From: Poriferisocius sp965200775
GTDB taxonomy: Bacteria; Actinomycetota; Acidimicrobiia; Acidimicrobiales; Bin134
DNA length: 64,000 nucleotides
NCBI GenBank assembly: GCA_965200775.1
Contig: OZ241383.1
Span: 496,001-560,000, forward strand
Reading direction: 5' to 3'
Each line of letters begins with the position of its first letter. Position 1 is the stretch's first letter. Below the pieces are notes generated by a model. The model was given only the letters and a program-made list of their open reading frames with translations, was not told the origin of the DNA and did not search any database. The position numbers were made by a program, and so were the translations under genes. Below are positions 38,035-46,906 of this stretch, one piece after another.

Positions 38035-39506
38035 ATGAGAACTTCACTGCTCTACAAGCTCGTGGCTCTGTTGGCCGCGCTGTTGCTGCTGGCCGCGGCG
38101 TGTGGCAACGACGACGACGAGACGCCGGCCTCCCAGGCGACGGCGGCTCCGACAGCCGAAGAGGAGCCCATGGACGACGCACCCATGGATGAAGAGGAGC
38201 CCATGGATGAAAGAGCCCTATGGATGACGAGGAGCCCATGGATGAAGAGCCCATGGACGATGAAGAGCCCATGGACGATGAAGAGCCCATGGACGATGAG
38301 GAGCCCATGGACGAGGAGATGACCTCCCGGACATGGGGTGCCTTCACCTACTCCGTGGACTTCGAGCCGTCCACACGAGGGGTCACCGATGACACGGTGC
38401 GGCTCGGCGCCATGACCCAGGACGCTCTGTACGCCGGGTTCCAGGATGGCATCAACGCCCGGCTCGATCGGGCCAACCGCGACGGCGAGCTGCCCGGTGG
38501 ACGCAACGTCGAGCTGGTCCAGTTCGTGGACGACGGCAGCGATCCGCAGGCCAACTTCGAAGGGGCCCGCAGCATGGTGGAGAACGACGAGGTGTTCGGG
38601 ATCGTGTCCACCTCGGCTGTGTTGTTGCCTCAGACCACCGACTACCTGGCAGAGAACCAGGTGCCGTTCACCGGCTGGGGCTTCATGCCCGGCCACTGCG
38701 CTCCCAATGCCTGGGGCTTCGGCTTCAACGGCTGCCTGAGCGGTTTCGCCTTTGGGGTTGAGGGTGCCGATCCTCTGTTGTCGGTCCAGAACATCTGGTA
38801 CGACTACTTCGGCACCGAGGACATCACGGTAGGCATCTTCAACAGCGACGACGATGCCGGTCGTGCCGGTGCCTCTCTGTACGAAACCCTGTGGGCCGGC
38901 AAGCTGGCCTTCAACGAGTTCGTGCCCACCGAGAGCACCGGCGGGATCACCGATCCCACCCGGTTCGTGAACATGGTGCTGGAAACCAACCCAGACGTGG
39001 TGATCAACTCCACCGACTTCTCCGGGGCCATCGTCCTCAAGGCGTCAATCGCCGCCTCGGGCTGGGAAGGCCCGGTTGCCGACTACCTGACCTACGTGCC
39101 CGGCCTGCCCCAGGCCAGCCCCGACTTGGGCCAAGCCCTGGAAGGTGGGTTCGCGGTGACCCAGGTGCCACCGCTGGACGACACCCAACCGGCCATCCAG
39201 CAGCTTCTGGCCGACTTCGACGCCGTAGAAGCGTTCCCCGGTTTCGGCAGCCTTGTCGGTTACTGGTCGGCTGATCTGATGGTGCAGCTCATCGCCGCCG
39301 CCGGCGAAGACCTCAACACCGCCAGCTTCTACCAGGCGATTAACGTTGACGGCTTCGAGTCCACCCAGCAGGCCGGCGGGCTCGGCTCTGTGAAGTACCC
39401 GGCCGACCATGTTGTCGCTCCCGACTGCACCGGCATGGTGCAGGTGGTGGACGGACAGTTCGAGGTTGCCTACGACTTCGTCTGCTACGGCGACCCCGAT
39501 CGGTAA
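38035..39506 (+). pseudogene. ABC substrate-binding lipoprotein (copy 3), frame broken inside its acidic repeat
   Basis: The ATG at 38035, after GGAGGGGAA, starts a lipoprotein signal peptide ending LLLAAAC and then a Glu/Pro/Met/Asp linker. Near 38209-38219 the frame shifts: compared with the surrounding repeat units there is an extra A (GAAAGAG) and an extra T (CCCTATGG). The upstream frame ends at 38322. The second frame (from ATG 38220) carries the rest of the linker and an intact periplasmic-binding domain to 39506. The protein is therefore whole apart from this break. It may be a sequencing or assembly error in a repeat, a recent mutation, or a slippage switch. It follows the LivHMF fusion and would be its binding protein. 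Confidence 0.75.
38161..38316 (+). repeat. acidic Glu/Pro/Met/Asp codon repeat in binding protein copy 3
   Basis: Repeats of GAGGAGCCCATGGACGAT-type units. Same position and role as the linkers of copies 1 and 2 but with a different unit (DEEPM instead of MDDSD), so acidic spacers arose here more than once or diverged strongly. The frame break lies inside. Confidence 0.9.
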
Positions 39507-39517
39507 ACCCTCACCCT

Positions 39518-39547
39518 GACTGCCGGTCCGAAAGCAGGCCGGCAGTC
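39518..39547 (+). terminator. hairpin after the third binding-protein gene
   Basis: Stem GACTGCCGG (39518-39526) pairs perfectly with CCGGCAGTC (39539-39547), 12-base loop, 11 bp after the stop. There is no T-run, as is common for actinobacterial terminators. Confidence 0.65.
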
Positions 39548-39563
39548 TCCATAACCGCCGTAT

Positions 39564-39604
39564 CGGGCCCGGCTTGCCCTGAATCCAGGGGCGAGCCGGG
39601 CCCG
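39564..39604 (+). terminator. second strong hairpin before the acyl-CoA synthetase gene
   Basis: CGGGCCCGGCT (39564-39574) pairs with AGCCGGGCCCG (39594-39604), extended inward by GCCCT/AGGGGC. Probably a second terminator isolating the downstream gene. Confidence 0.55.
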
Positions 39605-39670
39605 GTCGCGTTCTCTGTGGCCGTACTGCCGCATGGGAAAAGTGTCACGCCATGGGGTTAGGGTCAGCGC

Positions 39671-41248
39671 ATGGCTGATGTTCCTTGGAACACCATTTGC
39701 GAGCTGGTCGATGACGCCGCCCGCCGGTTCCCCGACCACGAGGCCCTGGTCGATGGCGACGTGCGGTGGTCGTTTCCCGAGTTGCGCGACCGGGTCCGAG
39801 CCTCGGCCCGGGCCCTCATGGCCTCGGGCATCGAACCCGGCGACCGGGTGGCGGTCTGGGCACCCAACATCTGGGAGTGGGTGGTGGCCGGGTTGGGGGT
39901 GCATCTGGCCGGTGGCGTGCTTGTGCCGGTGAACACCCGGTTCAAGGGCCGGGAAGCCGACTACATCCTCCAGCGGTCTGGGGCTCGCATCCTGTTCACC
40001 GTGACCGACTTCCTCGACACCGACTACGTGGCCCTGCTTCGCGACGCCGACGGTGGCCGGAGCCTCGACGAGATCGTCGTGCTGAGGGGGACCGTTCCCG
40101 AGGGAACCACCGGCTTCTCCGAGTTCCTCGACCGGGCGGGGATGGTGGCCGAGGCCGACGGGGACCATCGGGCCGCCGCGGTGGGGGGCGACGACCTGTG
40201 CCACATCATGTTCACCTCGGGCACCACCGGCCTGCCCAAGGGGGCCATGCTGGTTCACTCCGCCATCTGCAGGGGGTTCAAATCGTGGTGCGATGTGATT
40301 GGCCTGCAAGCCGGCGATCGGTATCTCATCGTCAACCCCTACTTCCACGCCTTCGGCCTCAACTCGGGCATCCTGGCCTGTCTCATGACCGGGGCTACCA
40401 ACATCCCCCACGCGGTGTTCGACGTTCCGTCGGTCATGGCCCGGGTTCCTGCCGAGAAGATCACGATGCTTCCCGGCCCGCCGGCCATCTACCAGACCAT
40501 CCTGAACCACCCGGATCTGGACACCTTCGACATGTCCAGCCTGCGGCTGGCGGTGACCGGGGCCGCGGTCATTCCCGTGGAGATGATCCTTCAGATGCGG
40601 GCCCGGCTGGGGTTCGAGACCATAGTCACCGGCTACGGGCTCACCGAGGCGTCGGGCATCGCCACCATGTGCCGTCACGACGACGACCCTGAGACCATCG
40701 CCCGCACCTCTGGGCGGGCCATCCCCGATGTCGAGGTCCGGATTGTGGACGACAACGGCACCGAAGTGTCCCGGGGCGAGCCGGGCGAGATCGTGGTGCG
40801 GGGCTACAACGTGATGCGGGGCTACCTGGACGACCCGGAGCAGACGGCAGAGACCATCGACCCAGGCGGCTGGCTCCACACCGGTGACATCGGGGTGATG
40901 GACCACAACGGCAACATCGACATCACCGACCGCAAGAAGGACATGTTCATCGTAGGGGGGTTCAACGCCTACCCGGCCGAGATAGAGAACATCATGCTGG
41001 CCCACCCCCAGATCGGGCAGGTTGCGGTAATCGGCCTCCCGGACCAGCGCCTCGGTGAGGTGGCGGTGGCCACCGTGGTGCCCTCTCCCGGTGCCGATCC
41101 TACCGAGGAGGAGATCATCGCCTGGTGCCGCAACGAGATGGCCAACTACAAGGTGCCGCGCCGGGTCCGGTTCACCGACGCCCTGCCCCTGAACGCCTCC
41201 GGCAAAGTGCTCAAGTACGTGCTGCGAGAGCAGGCCGCCACCGAGTGA
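39671..41248 (+). CDS. acyl-CoA synthetase, AMP-forming (FadD-like)
   Basis: A 525-residue ANL-superfamily ligase that activates a carboxylic acid with ATP and CoA. P-loop motif FTSGTTGLPKGA, A5 motif GYGLTEASG, A7/A8 motif HTGDIGVMDHNGNIDITDRKKD, and the catalytic lysine near the end in ASGKVLKYVL. Length is normal. It probably feeds fatty or aromatic acids into the catabolic genes nearby. The downstream exporter gene overlaps its stop (GTGA). Confidence 0.9.
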   Translation: MADVPWNTICELVDDAARRFPDHEALVDGDVRWSFPELRDRVRASARALMASGIEPGDRVAVWAPNIWEWVVAGLGVHLAGGVLVPVNTRFKGREADYILQRSGARILFTVTDFLDTDYVALLRDADGGRSLDEIVVLRGTVPEGTTGFSEFLDRAGMVAEADGDHRAAAVGGDDLCHIMFTSGTTGLPKGAMLVHSAICRGFKSWCDVIGLQAGDRYLIVNPYFHAFGLNSGILACLMTGATNIPHAVFDVPSVMARVPAEKITMLPGPPAIYQTILNHPDLDTFDMSSLRLAVTGAAVIPVEMILQMRARLGFETIVTGYGLTEASGIATMCRHDDDPETIARTSGRAIPDVEVRIVDDNGTEVSRGEPGEIVVRGYNVMRGYLDDPEQTAETIDPGGWLHTGDIGVMDHNGNIDITDRKKDMFIVGGFNAYPAEIENIMLAHPQIGQVAVIGLPDQRLGEVAVATVVPSPGADPTEEEIIAWCRNEMANYKVPRRVRFTDALPLNASGKVLKYVLREQAATE

Positions 41249-42021
41249 GCAGTACACGGTGGGGTCCGGTAGGGGTTGGAGTAGCCTCCGGCTTCCTGTC
41301 CGGCCTGTTCGGGGTGGGGGGCGGGATCTTGATGGTGCCCTGCCTGGTGCTGCTTCTGGGGATGGAACAGCGCCGGGCCCACGGAACCTCACTGGGGGCG
41401 ATGATCATCATCTCCGCATCGGCGCTGGGAGGGTTCCTGCTCGACGGTGCCGTGGCCTGGCTTCCCGGCCTGCTGATCTTCGCCGGGTCATCGGTGGGGG
41501 TGTCGGCCGGCACCTCGCTGCTCCATCACGCCCCCATCCGGATGCTGAGGATCGGCTTCGCCCTGCTGCTGCTGGCCACCGCAGCCCGGTTCCTGGCCAT
41601 CGTCCCCGACACCGATGGCCACAGCGACATCACCTTCTGGCTGGCCATCGGCTACATCGGCTGCGGCGTGGCCACCGGCCTGCTGTCGGGAGCCATGGGG
41701 GTGGGCGGCGGGGTGGTGATGATTCCGGCGATGATCCTGCTTTTCGGCTTTCTGGACGCCACCGCCAAGGGCACCTCTCTGCTGGTGATCCTTCCCACAT
41801 CCATCATCGGCACCTGGAGGAACCGCAAGGTGGGCAACTTGGACCCCTCCGCTGCCCTGGCCGTCGGTGTGTCCGGGGTGGCCTCGGCGTTCGTGGCTGC
41901 TCTCGGCGCGAGTCAACTGAGCCCTCGACTGTCGGCCTACCTGTTTGCCGGCCTGCTCATTGTCAGCGCCGTGCAGATGCTCCGCCACTCCCGTGAAACA
42001 CCGAAGCCCGAGGCGGTTTGA
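41245..42021 (+). CDS. TauE/SafE (TSUP) family sulfite/organosulfur exporter
   Basis: A 258-residue membrane protein with about eight helices and the duplicated TSUP motif, GFLSGLFGVGGGILMVP in the first half and GLLSGAMGVGGGVVMIP in the second. GTG 41245 overlaps the TGA of the upstream gene, so the two are coupled. It is predicted to move sulfite, sulfonates or related anions across the membrane. Confidence 0.88.
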   Translation: MSSTRWGPVGVGVASGFLSGLFGVGGGILMVPCLVLLLGMEQRRAHGTSLGAMIIISASALGGFLLDGAVAWLPGLLIFAGSSVGVSAGTSLLHHAPIRMLRIGFALLLLATAARFLAIVPDTDGHSDITFWLAIGYIGCGVATGLLSGAMGVGGGVVMIPAMILLFGFLDATAKGTSLLVILPTSIIGTWRNRKVGNLDPSAALAVGVSGVASAFVAALGASQLSPRLSAYLFAGLLIVSAVQMLRHSRETPKPEAV

Positions 42022-42196
42022 CCCGGTGGGTGGCCGGTTTCGGGGCGGTCCGGTTCCATTGTCTCCGGCATTGTCCGGGGTTTCTTCTGTTGCCCTCGAA
42101 ACCAACTGTCACCCTTGGGGCCATAATTTACCCATGGACGTTTTTCATTCGGTCCTGCGCGGCACGGCGCAGCCTGTAGAAGTAAGGTAGAAGCAG

Positions 42197-42469
42197 ATGA
42201 GTGATTCCCAGATCATGTGGTTGAGCACCGAGACCGCGGCAAAGCGGCTTGGCATCACAACCAGGACGTTGTACCGGTTCATCAACGAGGGCGATTTGCC
42301 CGCGTATCGGATGGGGAGGGTTATTCGGGTCCAGCAGGCCGACGTCGATGCCTTCATCGACCGCAGCCGCATCGAGCCCGGCACGCTCAGCCATCTGTAC
42401 CCCAGCCCCGTCCCAGTCGGCGTGGCCGAAGACGCAAGCGGTGACAGCGGCGCGGATGCTGAATCCTGA
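42197..42469 (+). CDS. BldC-like MerR-family helix-turn-helix regulator
   Basis: A 90-residue protein. The first ~60 residues are an excisionase/MerR-type winged helix (STETAAKRLGITTRTLYRFINEGDLPAYRMG), followed by an acidic tail, as in actinobacterial BldC. It stands directly before phoH with no gap (TGA followed by ATG). BldC-like proteins bind direct repeats in promoters; autoregulation is possible but no site is evident. Confidence 0.85.
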   Translation: MSDSQIMWLSTETAAKRLGITTRTLYRFINEGDLPAYRMGRVIRVQQADVDAFIDRSRIEPGTLSHLYPSPVPVGVAEDASGDSGADAES

Positions 42470-43417
42470 ATGACCACCGCAGCGCCGGTCGTCATCGATA
42501 TCCAGCGCAACGGGCTCATGGCGGTCCTGCTGGGCGAGCGCGATCAGCACCTGCGGCAGATTGAGCAGTCGTTTCCCGACACAGACATCTTCGTTCGGGG
42601 CAACCGGATCACGGTATCGGGCCGGGATGCCGACCGGGTGGCAGGGCTCATCGACGAGATGGTCCTTCTGGTGCAGGGTGGTCATCAGCTCGACTCTCCT
42701 ATGCTGGGGCGGGCGATCCAGATGGTGGAAGCCGACGAGAGCCCCTCGGGGGTCATGGATACCGACGTTCTACGGTCGGGCCGGGGCCGGGTTATCCGAC
42801 CCCAGTCGGCCGGTCAGCGCCGTTACGTGGATGCCATGCGCGACAACATCATCACGTTCGGGATCGGCCCGGCCGGGACGGGGAAGAGCTGGTTGGCTGT
42901 CGCCACCGCAGTGCGGGAGTTGCAAGCACACACCGTGGAGCGCATCATCCTGACCCGGCCGGCGGTGGAAGCAGGCGAGCGTCTGGGGTTCCTGCCCGGG
43001 GACATGATCGCCAAGGTCGATCCCTACCTGCGGCCGCTGTACGACGCGCTGTACGACATGCTCGACGCCGAGGGCGTGCAGTCCCTGATCGAGCGAGGGG
43101 TCATCGAGATCGCCCCCCTGGCCTACATGCGGGGCCGGACCCTGAACGACAGCTTCATCATTTTGGATGAGGCGCAGAACACCACCCCCGAGCAGATGAA
43201 GATGTTTCTCACCCGCATCGGGTTCGGCTCCAAGGCGGTGGTGACCGGTGATGTGACCCAGGTGGATGTAGGCCGGGCCCGCAGCGGGCTGCATTCACTG
43301 GAGAAGATCCTGGGCAACATCGACGGTCTGTCGTTCGTGCATCTCAGCTCCCGAGACGTGGTCCGCCACCGGATCGTGGCCGACATCGTGAACGCCTACG
43401 AGCAGGCCAAGCAGTGA
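42470..43417 (+). CDS. phoH: PhoH-family ATPase
   Basis: A 315-residue PhoH-like protein. The N-terminal ~100 residues hold a KH-like RNA-binding region. Walker A is GPAGTGKSW and Walker B is IILDEAQNTTP. PhoH is a cytosolic ATPase linked to RNA metabolism and almost always encoded next to ybeY, as here. The start abuts the bldC-like stop and the end overlaps ybeY by 4 bp (GTGA). Confidence 0.92.
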   Translation: MTTAAPVVIDIQRNGLMAVLLGERDQHLRQIEQSFPDTDIFVRGNRITVSGRDADRVAGLIDEMVLLVQGGHQLDSPMLGRAIQMVEADESPSGVMDTDVLRSGRGRVIRPQSAGQRRYVDAMRDNIITFGIGPAGTGKSWLAVATAVRELQAHTVERIILTRPAVEAGERLGFLPGDMIAKVDPYLRPLYDALYDMLDAEGVQSLIERGVIEIAPLAYMRGRTLNDSFIILDEAQNTTPEQMKMFLTRIGFGSKAVVTGDVTQVDVGRARSGLHSLEKILGNIDGLSFVHLSSRDVVRHRIVADIVNAYEQAKQ

Positions 43418-43971
43418 CTGTGGAGGCCGGGCCCATGGCCGAGGCTGGGCCTTGTTCGGGAACCGCCTTGGTTACCAATGTCGGCGACGACCTGCCCGTT
43501 GACGCCGACCGCTGGGCCGACCTGATGCGCCGAGTTCTGGACGCCGAGGGGGTGGCCGTTCCGTGGGAGGTGGGTCTGTCGTTCGTGGCCGCCGATGACA
43601 TCGCCGCGCTGAACTTGACCCATCGAGGCTTCGACCGGCCCACCGACGTGCTGGCATTCGGGGCCGACGACGGCACTGCCCCCCGAGCCCTCGACGAACC
43701 CCGACTGCTGGGTGACGTGGTCATCTGCCCATCGGTGGCTGCGGACAACGCCGTCGCTCACGCCCGAGCCGTTGACGACGAGCTGGCGCTGCTCGTGGTC
43801 CACGGGACGCTTCACCTGCTGGGCTACGACCACATTGACGACTCCGATGCCGAGCGCATGCAGGCCCGGGAACAAGAGCTGCTCAATGCCCCGTTGGTTT
43901 GGGCCGGCCACGGGTCACAGAACGGGCGCCGATCAGCCAGAGCAGAGTGTCGCACGGCGGGTATGGCATGA
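43414..43971 (+). CDS. ybeY: YbeY endoribonuclease (rRNA maturation)
   Basis: A 185-residue YbeY with the zinc-binding HGTLHLLGYDH motif (three histidines) at residues ~129-139. It is a single-strand endoribonuclease involved in 16S rRNA 3' processing and ribosome quality control. GTG 43414 overlaps the phoH stop; the true start could be the ATG at 43435. The C-terminus overlaps the corC-like start (ATGA). Confidence 0.92.
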   Translation: MTVEAGPMAEAGPCSGTALVTNVGDDLPVDADRWADLMRRVLDAEGVAVPWEVGLSFVAADDIAALNLTHRGFDRPTDVLAFGADDGTAPRALDEPRLLGDVVICPSVAADNAVAHARAVDDELALLVVHGTLHLLGYDHIDDSDAERMQAREQELLNAPLVWAGHGSQNGRRSARAECRTAGMA

Positions 43972-44810
43972 AGCCCCCCTTCTGGTCCGGCCCGCTGCGC
44001 CGATTGCTCCGAGGACGGTGGCGGGGGGAGGCCCCGCAGGTGTCGGAGGAAGAGCTGCTGGCCGTGGCCGAGGCAGCTGAGGCGTCGGATGCCATAGACC
44101 CCGAGGAACGAGAGCTGATCGGGCAGATCATCGAGTTCGGTGACACCGTGGCCCGTGAGGTGATGGTTCCCCGCACCGACATGGTGGCGGTGAGCGATCG
44201 GCACACGGTGGGGGAGGCCATCGACATCGTCATCGAGCACGGCTACAGCCGGGTGCCTGTGTATGCCGACGGGATCGACGATGTGGTGGGCGTGGTCCAC
44301 GCCAAGGATCTGATGAGGGCTGAACGGGAGAAGGGGGTCGATTCCCCTGCGATGGCGGTTGCTCGAGCGGCCAATTTCGTGCCCGAGACCAAGCTCATCT
44401 CCCGGTTGCTGCGCGAGATGCAAGCGGAGAAGTTCCATATCGCCATCGTGGTGGACGAGTACGGGGGCACCGCCGGGGTTGTCACCCTGGAGGACCTGAT
44501 CGAGGAGCTGGTGGGTGAGATCGTCGATGAGTTCGACGTGGAAGAGCCCATGATCGAGCGCATGGGGCCGGGGACGGTCCGGGTGAATGGGCGGGTTCCC
44601 ATCGACGAGTTGAGCGACGTGCTGGGCGCACCCCTTCCCAACGGCGATTGGGACACGGTGGGGGGTCTGATTTTCAACACCCTGGGTCATGTTCCCGACG
44701 AGGGCGAGAAGTTGGTGGTGGGTGGCTGGGAGCTGTCGGTGGAGAGGGTCACCGGTCGTCGCATCGCCCGGGTGATCGTGAGGCCGGTCCCGGCTTCCCC
44801 GCCGGCCTGA
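43968..44810 (+). CDS. CorC/HlyC-family CBS-domain protein
   Basis: A 280-residue cytosolic-type CorC protein. After a basic N-terminus comes REVMVPRTDMVAV, a pair of CBS domains (about residues 65-190, including EYGGTAGVVTLEDLIEELVGEI), then a C-terminal CorC/HlyC domain. Linked to ion efflux in other bacteria. The ATG overlaps the ybeY stop, giving the conserved phoH-ybeY-corC order. Confidence 0.9.
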   Translation: MKPPFWSGPLRRLLRGRWRGEAPQVSEEELLAVAEAAEASDAIDPEERELIGQIIEFGDTVAREVMVPRTDMVAVSDRHTVGEAIDIVIEHGYSRVPVYADGIDDVVGVVHAKDLMRAEREKGVDSPAMAVARAANFVPETKLISRLLREMQAEKFHIAIVVDEYGGTAGVVTLEDLIEELVGEIVDEFDVEEPMIERMGPGTVRVNGRVPIDELSDVLGAPLPNGDWDTVGGLIFNTLGHVPDEGEKLVVGGWELSVERVTGRRIARVIVRPVPASPPA

Positions 44811-44887
44811 GCCGGTGCTTTCGGCGGCGGTGTCGGAACTCTTGGGTTCGCCGGGTTGATGAAGCTCGGACTGCAGGCGGGGAACAC

Positions 44888-45499
44888 ATGGCTTCCGTAA
44901 GCCTGGCCGAAGCCAGCCGGGCGCTGGGGGAGACCTCCGAGGTAATGGGTCGGTTGGTGGAACGGTTCGGACCGGCCCGGTTCGGTCCCAAGCCCAAGGT
45001 GGGGGAGAGGTTCGAGGTGCTGTGCCGGGAGATCGCCTACCAGCAGCTTGCCGGCAAGGCTGCCGGGGCTATCTGGGGCAGGGTCCGAGAGCTGGTGTCG
45101 GTGTGGGAGCCGGCGGCGGTCTTGGCGCTTGGGGAAGATCCGCTGCGAGACGCTGGGCTTTCGGGGGCCAAGACTCGGGCGATGCTGGACCTGGCCGCCC
45201 ACTGCGAGCAGGGTTCGCTGGAGCTGAGCCGCCTGGGGCGGCTGCCCGACGACCAGGTGATCGCCCAGCTCATCCAGGTTCGCGGCATCGGGCCCTGGAC
45301 GGCTCAGATGTTCTTGATCTTCTCCCTGCGCCGTCTCGACGTCTGGCCGGTGGGCGACCTGGGGGTGCGCCGGGGCTACGCCCTGGCCCACGGCCTGAGC
45401 GAAATCCCCGCCGCGTCGGAGCTGGAACCCTGGGGTGACGAGTTCCGCCCCTACCGCAGCGTGGCCGCCTGGTACTGCTGGCGAGCCACCGAGATGTAA
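44888..45499 (+). CDS. HhH-GPD DNA glycosylase (AlkA-like 3-methyladenine glycosylase)
   Basis: A 203-residue base-excision repair glycosylase. The helix-hairpin-helix is IQVRGIGPWTAQMF and the catalytic Asp is in the following WPVGDLGVRRG. Sequence and short length fit DNA-3-methyladenine glycosylase II without the N-terminal AlkA domain. The ATG at 44888 fits the family start; the longer open frame is a shadow of corC. Confidence 0.85.
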   Translation: MASVSLAEASRALGETSEVMGRLVERFGPARFGPKPKVGERFEVLCREIAYQQLAGKAAGAIWGRVRELVSVWEPAAVLALGEDPLRDAGLSGAKTRAMLDLAAHCEQGSLELSRLGRLPDDQVIAQLIQVRGIGPWTAQMFLIFSLRRLDVWPVGDLGVRRGYALAHGLSEIPAASELEPWGDEFRPYRSVAAWYCWRATEM

Positions 45500-45673
45500 T
45501 GGCCGGCATTTCCGAACTGCGTTCAACCCCGACGTCCCGTCCGAGCGCCAACGAGTCCGCTCCGACACCCTCCTCGCCTGAGCCCAGGAGCAGCCTGTCC
45601 GATCATCGTGGTCCCTAGCTGAGATCTCGACTCGGTTTGGGGCAATAGTCAGCGCGGTTGGGTGTCTTGAGGG

Positions 45674-46059
45674 TGGAGCTGGGGGGAATCGAACCCCCGT
45701 CCGCTGGGTGGTTTCTGGCTGCGATACGACCATTCCTGGTTTGCGGCGTTGATGGCTGCCGCGCCGCCGGGTCGGGTGGCCCCCGCTAGGGGGCCTGCCG
45801 CCGGGTCTGTTTCCCGGAGTCAACGGTCTTTCCCGCCGTCAGTGGTCTGTCCCTACTGTCTCCACCGCTTCTGTTGCCGGGCTGCGGTGGACCGGCCCCG
45901 CGTGCCGTTGCCGGTCGCGATGACTCTCTTCACCTGATGGATCAGGCGGCGAGAGCGACACGATCAGTGTCGGTTATTTGGTTGCCCCGTTTTGCGAGTC
46001 TGAGCAACTCGGGTCGCACAGCGCAGCTCCCGGCTCCAACGTCGAAACCGATCAGCCCC
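45674..46059 (-). ncRNA. ssrA: tmRNA (ssrA), single-piece
   Basis: A 386-base transfer-messenger RNA on the minus strand. The 5' end GGGGCTGATCGGTTTCGAC (from 46059) and the 3' end with TTCGATTCCCCCCAGCTCC form the tRNA-like domain; GGGGCTG pairs with CAGCTCC. The tag frame begins with the resume codon GCA (45993-45995) and ends in TGA (45942-45944), encoding AKRGNQITDTDRVALAA, with the ALAA ending recognised by proteases. No CCA is encoded. It lies just downstream of smpB, its protein partner, on the same strand. Confidence 0.95.
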
Positions 46060-46162
46060 GTGTACACGATTGTCAAGGTGCCCGGCTATGATACCAGCGC
46101 CGGTGACAGTCACTCAGAGCTGATTTTCGTCGAAGACCGAGCGAAGTGAGCCTGGGTTGGCC

Positions 46163-46687
46163 CTATCTGGGCGCTTGTCCGGTCTTTGCGGCCCGGCGCA
46201 TCTCCCTGTCGGCCTCGGTGCGGGCGTCACGCTCGGCGATGGCCTGTCGCTTGTCGGCTTTGCGGCGACCCCGAGCCAGCCCGATCAGCACCTTGGCCCG
46301 CCCCCGACGGAAGAACAGCGACAGGGGAACGACTGTCAACCGGTCTTGCTCCATCCTGGCCCGGATGCGGTTCAGTTCCCCCCGGTGCAAGAGCAGCTTC
46401 TTGGGACGGTCGGGGTCGTGGCTGGTTGAGGCACCGGAGTGGCTGTAGGGGGCGATGTGCAGGGACTGGAGCCACAGCTCGCCATCCGCCATGCGGGCGT
46501 ATGACTCGGCCAGCGTCACGTTGGACTCCCGCAGCGACTTTACCTCCGACCCCACCAGAACCAGGCCGGCCTCGTACTCATCCAGGATCTCGTAGTCCCG
46601 CCGGGCGCGGCGGTTGGTGGCCACCACCTTGATGCGGTCTTCGGTGCTGGTTGTCCCCTTGTTCGACCCCGGTTGAGACCTGGCCAT
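46163..46687 (-). CDS. smpB: SmpB, tmRNA-binding protein
   Basis: A 174-residue SmpB with a beta-barrel core (NRRARRDYEILDEYEAGLVLVGSEVKSLR, then YSHSGA..HDPDRPKKLLLHRGE) and a basic C-terminal tail that enters the ribosomal decoding centre. It delivers alanyl-tmRNA to stalled ribosomes. The N-terminal ~14 residues are non-conserved. It is immediately upstream of ssrA on the same strand. Confidence 0.95.
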   Translation of the reverse strand: MARSQPGSNKGTTSTEDRIKVVATNRRARRDYEILDEYEAGLVLVGSEVKSLRESNVTLAESYARMADGELWLQSLHIAPYSHSGASTSHDPDRPKKLLLHRGELNRIRARMEQDRLTVVPLSLFFRRGRAKVLIGLARGRRKADKRQAIAERDARTEADREMRRAAKTGQAPR

Positions 46688-46709
46688 CGGCCCAAAGTAC
46701 CCGGTGCTT

Positions 46710-46807
46710 GCCCGATCATTAGAGGTGTTTCGTAGTCATATTGTGTTTACAGGTGTTGTAGGGGACCCAGGGAGGCCGGGGGAGGCCCGATCATTAGAGG
46801 TGTTTCG
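46710..46807. repeat. pair of 23-bp direct repeats between smpB and era
   Basis: An identical 23-bp element beginning GCCCGATCATTAGAGGTG occurs at 46710-46732 and 46785-46807, spacing 75 bp. The gap 46688-46906 between the divergent smpB and era genes otherwise shows only promoter-length sequence. Confidence 0.9.
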
Positions 46808-46906
46808 AGGCCAACCCGTGTGGGCCGGGGCGCTGGAGGATTTAAGGGCCTGATGTCTGACAGTTCGGCGGAGGCGTTTCTGGGCATCCCTGGCTAGCCT
46901 TGGACC

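Noticed and set aside
39485..41392. Minus-strand frame of 635 codons
   Set aside because: Antisense to the acyl-CoA synthetase gene, which has all family motifs.
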